From Thalassospira sp. MCCC 1A01148 (GTDB lineage: Bacteria > Pseudomonadota > Alphaproteobacteria > Rhodospirillales > Thalassospiraceae), in contig NZ_LPVZ01000001.1 of assembly GCF_001613795.1 (NCBI RefSeq), positions 85,911-149,910 of the forward strand: a DNA stretch of 64,000 nt. Reading direction: 5' to 3'. How positions within the stretch are numbered: the stretch's first letter is position 1; each line of letters starts with the position of its first letter. The notes under the pieces were generated by a model. The model made no database searches. It had not been told where the DNA came from and saw only the letters and a program-made list of their open reading frames with translations. Made by a program: the position numbers and the translations under genes. Shown here in pieces: positions 1 through 7,511 of the stretch.

Positions 1-2
1 TT

Positions 3-440
3 CCGTGGCCGGAAGTTCCGACGGCACTGACCACTGGTACGGTTGATGGTCAGGAAAACCCGATCAGTGTGATCTACGCCAACAAGTTTTATGAAATGCA
101 GAAATACCTGACGCTTGATCGTCATGTATATGGCACCGACTTCATTGTTATCAACGAAGCAACCTATCAGAGCCTTTCGGAAGCTGATCAGGCGCTTCTG
201 CGTCGCGCAGCCGGTGTTGCATCGAACGTGGGCCGTGCGGTTCAGCAATTCAACTCTGCCGAAGGCGTTGCCAAACTGGCAGAGGAAGGCATGGAAGTAA
301 CCACCCCGACCGCCGAACAGCTCAAGATGTTCCGTGACGCGGCACAGCCAGCTGTCATCGAATGGCTCTCGGGTGAGATCGATGCTGCATGGATCGAAAA
401 ACTGCAAACTGCCGTTTCCGAAGCCGAAGCTTCAATGTAA
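3..440 (+). CDS. TRAP transporter substrate-binding protein DctP, C-terminal part
   Basis: This is the 3' end of a gene cut by the window edge; the frame is open from base 3, so the internal GTG at 69 is not the start. The visible 145 residues begin with a segment containing TTGTVDGQENP, the signature of DctP-type binding proteins of TRAP transporters, followed by the usual helical C-terminus. Such proteins capture organic acids in the periplasm and deliver them to the DctQM permease, which is encoded next. The neighbouring catabolic genes suggest quinate or shikimate as ligand. That ligand is inferred from context only. Confidence 0.9.
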   Translation, partial: PWPEVPTALTTGTVDGQENPISVIYANKFYEMQKYLTLDRHVYGTDFIVINEATYQSLSEADQALLRRAAGVASNVGRAVQQFNSAEGVAKLAEEGMEVTTPTAEQLKMFRDAAQPAVIEWLSGEIDAAWIEKLQTAVSEAEASM

Positions 441-449
441 TCGGTGTTT

Positions 450-492
450 GGCGGGTCGGGTGCTCCTCCTTGCACCTGACCTGCCCTTTTTT
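450..492 (+). terminator. Intrinsic terminator between dctP and dctQ
   Basis: A 14-bp stem (450-463 with 472-485, including two G-U pairs) is followed by six T residues at 487-492. It lies inside what is otherwise one operon. Partial termination here would leave more mRNA for the binding protein than for the permease, as is common for abundant periplasmic receptors. Confidence 0.7.
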
Positions 493-550
493 CCCGCTAA
501 CTTGCTTTTAGAAGCATAATAATAATTTTCAGAGTGATCCGGGGGAACCC

Positions 551-1033
551 ATGCAGCGCACCGAAAATGCGTTTAAGCGTTTGCTCGCCGGGCTTTCGGG
601 GTTGAGTATCCTCGTTGTCTTCGGTGTTGTTTTTGCCGGCAGTGTCAGCCGCTATCTGTTTTCTTCCCCGCTGCAATGGAGCGAAGAAGTCGCGAAATAC
701 GCGATGATCTATGGCTGCATGTTCGGTGTGGCCTATGCCTATCTGCAGGGTACCCAGATCACCTTCAGCATTGTTGTTGATACCATTCCCGCACGTATCC
801 GCCGCAAGCTTGCAGTCATTGTTGATGCAGCGACGCTGGTTCTGGGCGGTATCCTTGCCTATGCAGGCTACGTATTTGCCGCCAAGCGCGGGGGTATTGT
901 TGCCTCGGGCATTGGCATTCAGATGTATTGGGCGCAAATCGCCATTACCGTGGGTGGTGTCTGCCTCGTAATTGCAGCCGCCTTGCGTCTTGCTTCGTAC
1001 TTCAAAGAGAATTCTGCGCGGGGTGAGGCATGA
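551..1033 (+). CDS. TRAP transporter small permease DctQ
   Basis: A 160-residue protein with four predicted membrane helices (about residues 13-38, 47-67, 88-108 and 126-152) and the conserved EEVAKYAMIY-like segment after helix 1, typical of DctQ. It forms the inner-membrane permease with DctM and couples uptake to an ion gradient. A purine-rich GGGGGAA lies just upstream of the ATG. The stop overlaps the dctM start by 4 bases, so the two are translationally coupled. Confidence 0.93.
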   Translation: MQRTENAFKRLLAGLSGLSILVVFGVVFAGSVSRYLFSSPLQWSEEVAKYAMIYGCMFGVAYAYLQGTQITFSIVVDTIPARIRRKLAVIVDAATLVLGGILAYAGYVFAAKRGGIVASGIGIQMYWAQIAITVGGVCLVIAAALRLASYFKENSARGEA

Positions 1034-2298
1034 TTACCGGTGTTACCCTTCTGACCCTGCTTGCAATTGGTGCGCCGGTCGCATTTGCAATCGCGCTTGG
1101 CCTTGTTGCCTATATCAGTACGGGCACGTTTGGCCTTGATCTTCTGCCGCAGCGTATTTTTGCCGGTCTGGACAGTTTCACAATTCTGGCAATCCCGCTG
1201 TTTGTGCTGGCGGGCGAGTTGATGAATGCCAGCGGCATCACATCGCGCGTGATCAACCTGGCCAATGCGCTTGTCGGGCACGCCAAGGCCGGTCTGGCGC
1301 AGGTCAACATCTGGTCTTCTGTGATCTTTGCCGGTCTTTCTGGGTCGGCGGTTGCCGATACATCCGCGATTGGGCGTATCTTTATTCCGTCAATGGAAAA
1401 AGAGGGCTATCCGCGCGATTTTGCCGCCGCCCTGACCGCCGCATCATCGGTGATCGGCCCGATCATTCCACCCAGTATCCCGGTGATTATCTATGCGCTG
1501 ATCACCACCAATGTCTCTGTGCCTGCCCTGTTCCTTGCCGGGATTGTGCCGGGTGTTTTGCTGGCGCTTGCGCTGTCGGTTTATGTGCGGTTCTTTGTCA
1601 AAAACCACGCAAAACCGCGCGAACGCATGAATGTGGGCGAGAAGCTCAAAGCCATCTGGAATGGTCTTATTCCATTGTTCATGCCGGTCTTTGTGATTGG
1701 GTCGATCCTGGCGGGGATTGTCACGCCTACCGAGGCGGCAAGCTTTGCGGTGTTCTATGCGCTGGTTGTTGGGTTGTTCGTGTTTCGCGAACTGAAACCG
1801 GGCGATCTGCCGGCAATTTTCGCAGGCGCGATGCGCGATTCTTCAAGCATCCTGATCATTATGGCAACGGTTGCTGCGGCAAACTGGTTCATGACCTTTG
1901 CCGGTATTCCGCAAACCGTCAGCAAGTTCGTTCTGGGGTATGTCGACAGCCCGGTCACCTTCCTGATCCTGATCAACCTGATGCTGCTCGCTGTTGGTCT
2001 GGTGCTTGAGGGGATTGCTGCAATGCTGGTGCTGGTGCCGATCCTGCACCCGATTGCGCTTAGCCTTGGCATTGATCCGACCCATTTCGGGATCATTGTG
2101 ATCTTTAACCTGATGATCGGCCTGATTACGCCGCCGATGGGGCTGTGTCTGTTCGTTGCAGACGCGGTGGCCGGTGTCGGGATGGCACGCATGATCCGCG
2201 CCATCATGCCGTTCTTTATCGTCGAACTGATGGTGTTGCTAATCATCACCTTTGTTCCGGGCATCGTTACATTCCTGCCCGAACTGTTTGGATTTTAG
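1030..2298 (+). CDS. TRAP transporter large permease DctM
   Basis: A 422-residue, strongly hydrophobic protein with about 12 membrane segments and the DctM signatures GLSGSAVADTSAIG and IGPIIPPSIP near residues 95-155, plus GLITPPMG near residue 360. It is the main transport subunit of the TRAP system in the inner membrane. It starts at the overlapping ATGA with dctQ. With dctP and dctQ it forms a complete transporter, placed directly before genes that degrade quinate or shikimate. Confidence 0.95.
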   Translation: MITGVTLLTLLAIGAPVAFAIALGLVAYISTGTFGLDLLPQRIFAGLDSFTILAIPLFVLAGELMNASGITSRVINLANALVGHAKAGLAQVNIWSSVIFAGLSGSAVADTSAIGRIFIPSMEKEGYPRDFAAALTAASSVIGPIIPPSIPVIIYALITTNVSVPALFLAGIVPGVLLALALSVYVRFFVKNHAKPRERMNVGEKLKAIWNGLIPLFMPVFVIGSILAGIVTPTEAASFAVFYALVVGLFVFRELKPGDLPAIFAGAMRDSSSILIIMATVAAANWFMTFAGIPQTVSKFVLGYVDSPVTFLILINLMLLAVGLVLEGIAAMLVLVPILHPIALSLGIDPTHFGIIVIFNLMIGLITPPMGLCLFVADAVAGVGMARMIRAIMPFFIVELMVLLIITFVPGIVTFLPELFGF

Positions 2299-2309
2299 GA
2301 TACCTGTCC

Positions 2310-3158
2310 ATGTTGAAACTCGGTCTTATCGGTAAAGGCATTTCACGGAGTCAGTCGGCACGACTGCACGTATTGCTGGGCCGTATGTGCGGTATGGATG
2401 TCACGTACGAATACCTCGACAGTGATGTGATCAAGAATTTTGACCTGATCAAGCAGCTGACCACCTGTGCGGAAACCGGCTATGCCGGGGTTAATGTGAC
2501 CCATCCTTACAAAACAAGTGCGCGCAAACTTATTACGCCGCGCAAACGTCTGCCCGAAGCCTTGGGTTCGGTGAACACGGTTGTTTTCCGCGACGATGGC
2601 TGGCGTGGCGATAATACCGACTTTGTCGGCTTCATGCGCGGGTATCGGGGGCAGTTCGGCGATGCCAAGCCGGGCACGGTTTTACAGATGGGTGCTGGTG
2701 GTGTCGGTCTTGCGACGGCCTTTGGCCTGCGCGGGCTTGGTGCGGACAAGATCCTGATCCATGAAAAGGACGCCGCGCGCGGTGAGGAACTGGTCGCGAC
2801 CCTTGTTGCGGCCAATGCCAATGCGGCCTTTGTCGGTGAAGATGACCTTTCTGACGCGGTGCGCGCGTCCGATGGTTTGATCAACTGCACGCCGGTTGGC
2901 ATGAACCAGTATCCGGGCTGTCCGTTTGATGCCGATCTGTTTGGTGGACAGAAATGGGCGTTTGATGCGGTCTATACTCCGGTTCAAACCGCGTTCCTGC
3001 GCGCCGCGGCCAAATCGGGCATTGAAGTCATGACCGGCTTTGAACTCTTCTTCTTTCAGGGTATTGAAGCATTTGAAGTTTTCAGCGGGGCAGAGATAGA
3101 TGCCGACGCTGCAAGGGACGAATACTTCAATGCCTATCCCGAGGCATTGACAGGCTAG
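2310..3158 (+). CDS. Shikimate/quinate dehydrogenase, AroE-like catabolic type
   Basis: The start at 2310 is preferred over upstream in-frame codons inside dctM because the family begins MLKLGLIGKGI. The 282-residue protein keeps the AroE fold: SRSQS substrate loop (12-16), catalytic Lys68 in NVTHPYK, Asp104 in NTDFVGF, the nucleotide loop GAGGVG (128-133) and Gln250. Biosynthetic AroE normally has SHSxSP; the SRSQSA loop resembles quinate/shikimate dehydrogenases of catabolic clusters. It should oxidise shikimate to 3-dehydroshikimate and perhaps quinate to 3-dehydroquinate using NAD(P). Cofactor and substrate preference cannot be read from the sequence. Confidence 0.88.
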   Translation: MLKLGLIGKGISRSQSARLHVLLGRMCGMDVTYEYLDSDVIKNFDLIKQLTTCAETGYAGVNVTHPYKTSARKLITPRKRLPEALGSVNTVVFRDDGWRGDNTDFVGFMRGYRGQFGDAKPGTVLQMGAGGVGLATAFGLRGLGADKILIHEKDAARGEELVATLVAANANAAFVGEDDLSDAVRASDGLINCTPVGMNQYPGCPFDADLFGGQKWAFDAVYTPVQTAFLRAAAKSGIEVMTGFELFFFQGIEAFEVFSGAEIDADAARDEYFNAYPEALTG

Positions 3159-3168
3159 GGGAAGACAT

Positions 3169-3822
3169 ATGAGCAGCAGCACCGTTGCCGAGACAGTCTA
3201 TAACGAAATTCGCGATGACATCCTGTATGGCGAATTGCAGCCGGGCGTGAAGCTTAAGCTTGAAGCGCTGCGCGAACGTTATAGCGTCGGGGTCAACACA
3301 CTGCGTGAAGTGCTTAACCGTCTTGTCGCTTCGGGCTTTGTGTTTGTCGAAGGCCAGAAGGGCTTCCGGGTTGTTGAAACATCGCCATCCAATTTCAAGG
3401 AATTGACCGCGATGCGGCTTTTGCTTGAGCGCGATGGTCTGGCGGCCTCGATCAAGCATGGTGATGTGGAATGGGAAGCCCGGGTTGCGGCCGCCCATCA
3501 CAAGCTTGCCGCTGTTGAAAAGCAGATGCTTGATCGTGACAGCCGTGAACTGACCGTACGCTGGAGCCAGTATGACCGCGAATTTCATCAGGCGCTGATT
3601 TCGGCCTGTGGCTCGAACCTGCATATGCGTCTGCACCACGAGATTTTCGATCAGTTCCGCCGTTATGTGGTGATCGAACTCAAAACCCATGGTTTCCGTG
3701 CCCAGGAAATCATCGATGAGCATCGCGAAATCTGTGAGCTGTCCCTTGCACGGGATCTGGATGGCGCGATTGCCAAACTGACCGACCATATCGAAACCTA
3801 TCGGCGCCGTTCACAGCATTGA
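3169..3822 (+). CDS. GntR-family regulator (FadR/FCD subfamily)
   Basis: A 217-residue regulator with an N-terminal winged helix-turn-helix (about residues 5-70, containing the LREVLNRLVASGFV recognition region) and a helical FCD ligand-binding domain (about 75-205). It sits 10 bases after the dehydrogenase gene and ahead of quiC, in the same direction, so it probably controls this cluster in response to a hydroaromatic acid. The effector is an inference. No operator palindrome stood out by eye. Confidence 0.9.
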   Translation: MSSSTVAETVYNEIRDDILYGELQPGVKLKLEALRERYSVGVNTLREVLNRLVASGFVFVEGQKGFRVVETSPSNFKELTAMRLLLERDGLAASIKHGDVEWEARVAAAHHKLAAVEKQMLDRDSRELTVRWSQYDREFHQALISACGSNLHMRLHHEIFDQFRRYVVIELKTHGFRAQEIIDEHREICELSLARDLDGAIAKLTDHIETYRRRSQH

Positions 3823-3903
3823 TCTGCGCGCGGGCGTTGTCCCGCGATTGCTGCATCCTTCTGTGAATGTGCCGGTGCCCCACATGCATCCCGGAGGGAT
3901 AAA

Positions 3904-5781
3904 ATGCTGACCTCAATTGCCACAGTTTCACTGTCGGGCGATCTTCAGGAAAAACTCGATGCCATTGCCGCTGCCGGCTTTGACGGGGTCGAGATTTTTG
4001 AAAATGATCTTCTGTCCTTTGATGGATCGCCAGAAGATGTCGGCAAGACGATCCGTGATCTGGGTCTGAAACTGGTCACCTTCCAGCCGTTCCGCGATTT
4101 CGAAGGCATGCCCGAACCCCAGCGTACCCGCGCGTTCGAGCGCGCCGAGCGCAAGTTCGACCTGATGGAAGAACTGGGAACGGATCTTTTGATGGTCTGT
4201 TCGAACGTCTCCCCGCAATCATTGGGTGGGCTTGATCGCGCCGCCAGGGATCTGGCAGAGCTTGGTGATCGTGCGGCCAAACGTGGCCTGCGTGTCGCGT
4301 TCGAGGCCCTTTCATGGGGCAAGCATATCAGCGACTATCGCGACAGTTGGGAAGTCGTGCGGCGCGCCAATCACCCGAATGTTGGTCTTGTGCTTGATAC
4401 CTTCCATATCATGGCGCGCAAGGTGCCGCTTGATGCGATTTCATCGATTCCGGGTGACAAGATTTTCCTCGTGCAAGTTGCCGATGCACCGATCCTTGAA
4501 ATGGATGCCCTGTCCTGGAGCCGTCATTTCCGCTGCTTCCCGGGGCAGGGGGACTTCCCGCTCGGTGAATTCATGCGTAACCTTGCCATGACCGGTTATG
4601 ACGGGCCGCTGTCGCTTGAGATTTTCAACGATCAGTTCCGCTCAAGCTCGACCAAGAACGTGGCCAAGGATGGCTTGCGCTCCCTGATCTATCTGGGCGA
4701 CGGCATTGAAGGCGTTCAGGTTGGTGAAAAGGGCACAGCCCTGCCGCCCAAGGCGCATGCCAAGGAAGTCGGTTTTGTCGAGTTCGCGGTCGAGGAAGAA
4801 AATGCCGAAAAGCTTGCCACGCTTTTCGCAGCCCTTGGCTTTGAAAAACGCGGCAGTCACAAAACCAAAGCGGTGACCTGGTGGAAACAGGGTGACATCA
4901 ATCTTGTGATCAATTGTGACAAGGATGGCTTTGCGCATTCCTATAACATCGTGCATGGCCCGTCGGTCTGTGCGGTGGGGCTTAAGGTTGATGATGCCAA
5001 GGCAACGATGGATCGTGCGCAATCATTGCTTGCCGCACCCTTCAGTCAGGCGGTTGGCAAAGGCGAAATTGAAATGCCGGCCATCCGGGGTGTTGGCGGC
5101 AGCCTTGTTTACTTCCTTGATGATCACAGCGAACTTTCGCGTATCTGGGATGTCGAGTTCGAACCCGAAAAGGGCACGGACGCAGACGCCGGAAAGGCGA
5201 AACTTCGCAAGGTCGACCATGTGTCATACTCGATGCAGTATGAGGAAATGCTGACCTGGCTTTTGTATTTCACCTCGATCTTTGATCTCGGCAAAATGCC
5301 GACCCTCGATATCCCTGATCCGGGCGGGCTTGTGCAAAGTCAGGTGGTGCAAAGTGATGCGGTGCGTCTGATCCTCAATGGTTCGCAAAGCCCGCATACC
5401 CAGCATTCCCAGTTCCTCAACGAGTTCTTTGGCAGCGGTGTGCAGCATCTGGCCTTTGCCAGCGACGATATCTTTGCATCAGTGGATTACTGCAGGGCGC
5501 ATGGGGTTGAAATCCTGCCGATCCCGGAAAACTATTATGACGATATCGAAGCACGTTTCGGGCTGGAGCCGGAACTTCTTGATCGGTTGCGCGCACGTAA
5601 TATTCTTTATGATCGTGACGATGAAGGTGAGTATTATCAGGTCTATACGCGGACCTTTGCCAATCGATTCTTCTTTGAATTGGTGGAGCGTCGCGCGTAT
5701 CGTGGCTTCGGGGCGGCCAATGCGCCGATCCGGCTTGCGTCACAGACGCGCATGAACCGTCGTAACGATGCGGCGAAATAA
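3904..5781 (+). CDS. quiC: 3-dehydroshikimate dehydratase, fused to an HPPD-like domain
   Basis: A 625-residue two-domain enzyme. The N-terminal TIM barrel (about 1-280) is of the sugar phosphate isomerase/epimerase type and keeps the metal ligands known for the Pseudomonas QuiC1 family: Glu134, Asp165, Gln191 and Glu239, plus His168. The C-terminal half (about 290-610) is 4-hydroxyphenylpyruvate dioxygenase-like with the His (KVDHVSY), His (GVQHLAF) and Glu (FFFELVE) facial triad intact. The first domain converts 3-dehydroshikimate to protocatechuate; the role of the second is unclear in this family. A GGAGGG ribosome site lies just upstream. It is the cluster's committed catabolic step. Confidence 0.93.
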   Translation: MLTSIATVSLSGDLQEKLDAIAAAGFDGVEIFENDLLSFDGSPEDVGKTIRDLGLKLVTFQPFRDFEGMPEPQRTRAFERAERKFDLMEELGTDLLMVCSNVSPQSLGGLDRAARDLAELGDRAAKRGLRVAFEALSWGKHISDYRDSWEVVRRANHPNVGLVLDTFHIMARKVPLDAISSIPGDKIFLVQVADAPILEMDALSWSRHFRCFPGQGDFPLGEFMRNLAMTGYDGPLSLEIFNDQFRSSSTKNVAKDGLRSLIYLGDGIEGVQVGEKGTALPPKAHAKEVGFVEFAVEEENAEKLATLFAALGFEKRGSHKTKAVTWWKQGDINLVINCDKDGFAHSYNIVHGPSVCAVGLKVDDAKATMDRAQSLLAAPFSQAVGKGEIEMPAIRGVGGSLVYFLDDHSELSRIWDVEFEPEKGTDADAGKAKLRKVDHVSYSMQYEEMLTWLLYFTSIFDLGKMPTLDIPDPGGLVQSQVVQSDAVRLILNGSQSPHTQHSQFLNEFFGSGVQHLAFASDDIFASVDYCRAHGVEILPIPENYYDDIEARFGLEPELLDRLRARNILYDRDDEGEYYQVYTRTFANRFFFELVERRAYRGFGAANAPIRLASQTRMNRRNDAAK

Positions 5782-5819
5782 CCACAGGGCACCAAGCGCA
5801 TAAAGGCGGGAACAAGGAA

Positions 5820-6266
5820 ATGAGCGTGCAGGAAATTCTAGTCATCAATGGACCGAACCTGAACCTGCTAGGGCAGCGCCAGCCAGAGATTTACGGCTAT
5901 GACACGCTGGCCTCGATTGAGGAAAAGTGCAGTGCGCTTGCCACGGAACTTGGTGTTTCGGTGCGTTTTGGCCAGTCCAACCACGAGGGTGCGATCATTG
6001 ACATGATCCACGAGGCCCGCACCAAATCAGCCGCCCTGATCATCAATGCCGGTGCCTATACCCATACATCCATTGCGATCCATGACGCTCTCAAGACCTT
6101 TGAGGGCTATATCATCGAGCTGCATATTTCCAACCCGCACGCGCGCGAGGAATTCCGCCATACCAGCTGGATCAGCCCGGTCGCCGATGCGGTGATGGCC
6201 GGGGCTGGTGCCTATGGCTATGAGCTGGCAACACGCCTTGCTGCAGAAAAGATCGCGGCGGCCTGA
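5820..6266 (+). CDS. aroQ: Type II 3-dehydroquinate dehydratase
   Basis: A 148-residue protein of normal length for the dodecameric type II enzyme. Visible motifs are NGPNLNLLGQRQPEIYG with catalytic Tyr25, QSNHEG, NAGAYTHTS and ELHISN with His102. It interconverts 3-dehydroquinate and 3-dehydroshikimate in the cytoplasm. Following quiC by 38 bases, it links quinate oxidation to QuiC, although the same reaction also serves aromatic amino acid synthesis. The usual NPGA is NAGA here, a minor variation. Confidence 0.95.
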   Translation: MSVQEILVINGPNLNLLGQRQPEIYGYDTLASIEEKCSALATELGVSVRFGQSNHEGAIIDMIHEARTKSAALIINAGAYTHTSIAIHDALKTFEGYIIELHISNPHAREEFRHTSWISPVADAVMAGAGAYGYELATRLAAEKIAAA

Positions 6267-6355
6267 AAAAAGCTCTGAATTATTCAATCCTGTCTCGGTG
6301 AGGTTCTTTGATTCCGCCCGAAGAAAATTTGAATAATCACGACATTGACAGTAAT

Positions 6356-6462
6356 CGTCATTCCCGCAAAGCCTGCCCCCGCGAAGGCGGGGGGCGGGAA
6401 TCCAGTCTGCTTGCGGCGATATGGATTCCGGGTCTGTGCTCCGCTTCGCCCGGAATGATGGC
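6356..6462. repeat. Palindromic GC-rich intergenic repeat (REP/RPE-like)
   Basis: Two adjacent hairpins, 6356-6402 (arms ATTCCCGC and GCGGGAAT around an inner GCCCCC/GGGGGC stem) and 6423-6461 (ATTCCGGG with CCCGGAAT), closed overall by TCATTCC and GGAATGA. This structure is typical of interspersed palindromic elements in alphaproteobacteria. It fills the convergent gap between aroQ and recR and may serve as a bidirectional transcription end. Only one copy is seen in this window. Confidence 0.7.
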
Positions 6463-6468
6463 CGATCT

Positions 6469-7065
6469 TTAGACGGAACTGCGTGACCGCAACGCGGCCG
6501 CCAGTGTGCCGTCATCAAGATAATCAAGCTCACCACCCACCGGCACGCCATGGGCAAGGCGGGTGACCTTGACCCCGGTTTCCATCAGCCGTTCGGTGAT
6601 GTAATGCGCGGTTGTCTGGCCATCGACCGTGGCGTTGGTGGCAAGGATTACCTCGGCCACAGCATTTTCGCGCACGCGATTGACCAGCTGATCGATTTTA
6701 AGGTCATCCGGACCGACACCATCAAGTGGTGACAGGGTGCCGCCCAGAACATGATAGCGCCCCTTGAACGCGGCACCGCGTTCCAGCGCCCAAAGGTCCT
6801 GAACTTCCTCGACCACACAGATCGTCTCCGAGCTGCGGTTGTGATCGGCACAGATATGGCAGGGATCGGTGACATCAATATTGCCGCAATTGGAGCAGGT
6901 CGTCATGACCTCGGCCGTGGCATGGAGTGCGTCGGCCAGCGGGATCATCAAGGTTTCGGGTTTCTTGAGCATCTGCAAAACCGCACGCCGTGCCGAACGC
7001 GGCCCAAGGCCGGGCAGGCGTGAAAGCAGTTTGATCAGATTTTCAATTTCCCGTCCGGTCATCAT
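6469..7065 (-). CDS. recR: Recombination mediator RecR
   Basis: A 198-residue protein with the RecR order: N-terminal helix-hairpin-helix ([14 protein letters not shown], about 14-28), a four-cysteine zinc finger (Cys57, Cys60, Cys69, Cys72) and a Toprim domain (about 80-175), ending in the conserved [17 protein letters not shown]. It helps RecFO load RecA at gaps. It follows ybaB and dnaX on the same strand, the classic dnaX-ybaB-recR arrangement. Confidence 0.97.
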   Translation of the reverse strand: MMTGREIENLIKLLSRLPGLGPRSARRAVLQMLKKPETLMIPLADALHATAEVMTTCSNCGNIDVTDPCHICADHNRSSETICVVEEVQDLWALERGAAFKGRYHVLGGTLSPLDGVGPDDLKIDQLVNRVRENAVAEVILATNATVDGQTTAHYITERLMETGVKVTRLAHGVPVGGELDYLDDGTLAAALRSRSSV

Positions 7066-7187
7066 GACCCCGTGCTGGTAAAGTTTGATCGTTACATATT
7101 GCTTGTATCAAAAACAAAGAGCGGCGCAATGCCACCCTTTGCCGCGTACCTTTAATGTACGAAATTTATCGCGTGTCCGATGAAAGA

Positions 7188-7511
7188 TCAGAATGGCAGT
7201 TTGAAGCCTTCCGGCAGGTTCATGCCGCCGGTGACGTCTTTCATCTTTTCCTGAACGGCAGCCTCGACCTTGACCTTGGCGTCGTTATAGGCGGCAACGA
7301 TCAGGTCTTCGAGGACTTCGGTGTCTTCGGGGTCAACAATGCTTTTATCAAGCGAAAGGCCGCGCATTTCGCCTTTGCCATTGAGCATCACTTTGACCAT
7401 GCCCGCACCGGACTGGCCTTCGATTTCGAGTTCAACCAGTCCTTCCTGCATTTCCTGCATTTTGGACTGCATCTGCTGGGCCTGTTTGAGCATCCCTGCA
7501 AGGTTCTTCAT
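7188..7511 (-). CDS. YbaB/EbfC nucleoid-associated protein
   Basis: A 107-residue protein of the YbaB/EbfC family: an N-terminal Gln/Met-rich helix (MLKQAQQMQSKMQEMQ) and the conserved core GMVKVMLNGKGEMRGLSLD, with PEDTEVLEDLIVAAYNDA toward the C-terminus. Family members form tweezer-like dimers that bind DNA. Its ATG overlaps the dnaX stop by 4 bases, which argues for translational coupling. The gap to recR is about 120 bases. Confidence 0.95.
   Translation of the reverse strand: MKNLAGMLKQAQQMQSKMQEMQEGLVELEIEGQSGAGMVKVMLNGKGEMRGLSLDKSIVDPEDTEVLEDLIVAAYNDAKVKVEAAVQEKMKDVTGGMNLPEGFKLPF

Noticed and set aside
6279..6337. IR ATTATTCAA/TTGAATAAT after aroQ as a terminator
   Set aside because: Nine-base arms lie 41 bases apart and no T tract follows; too weak to call.
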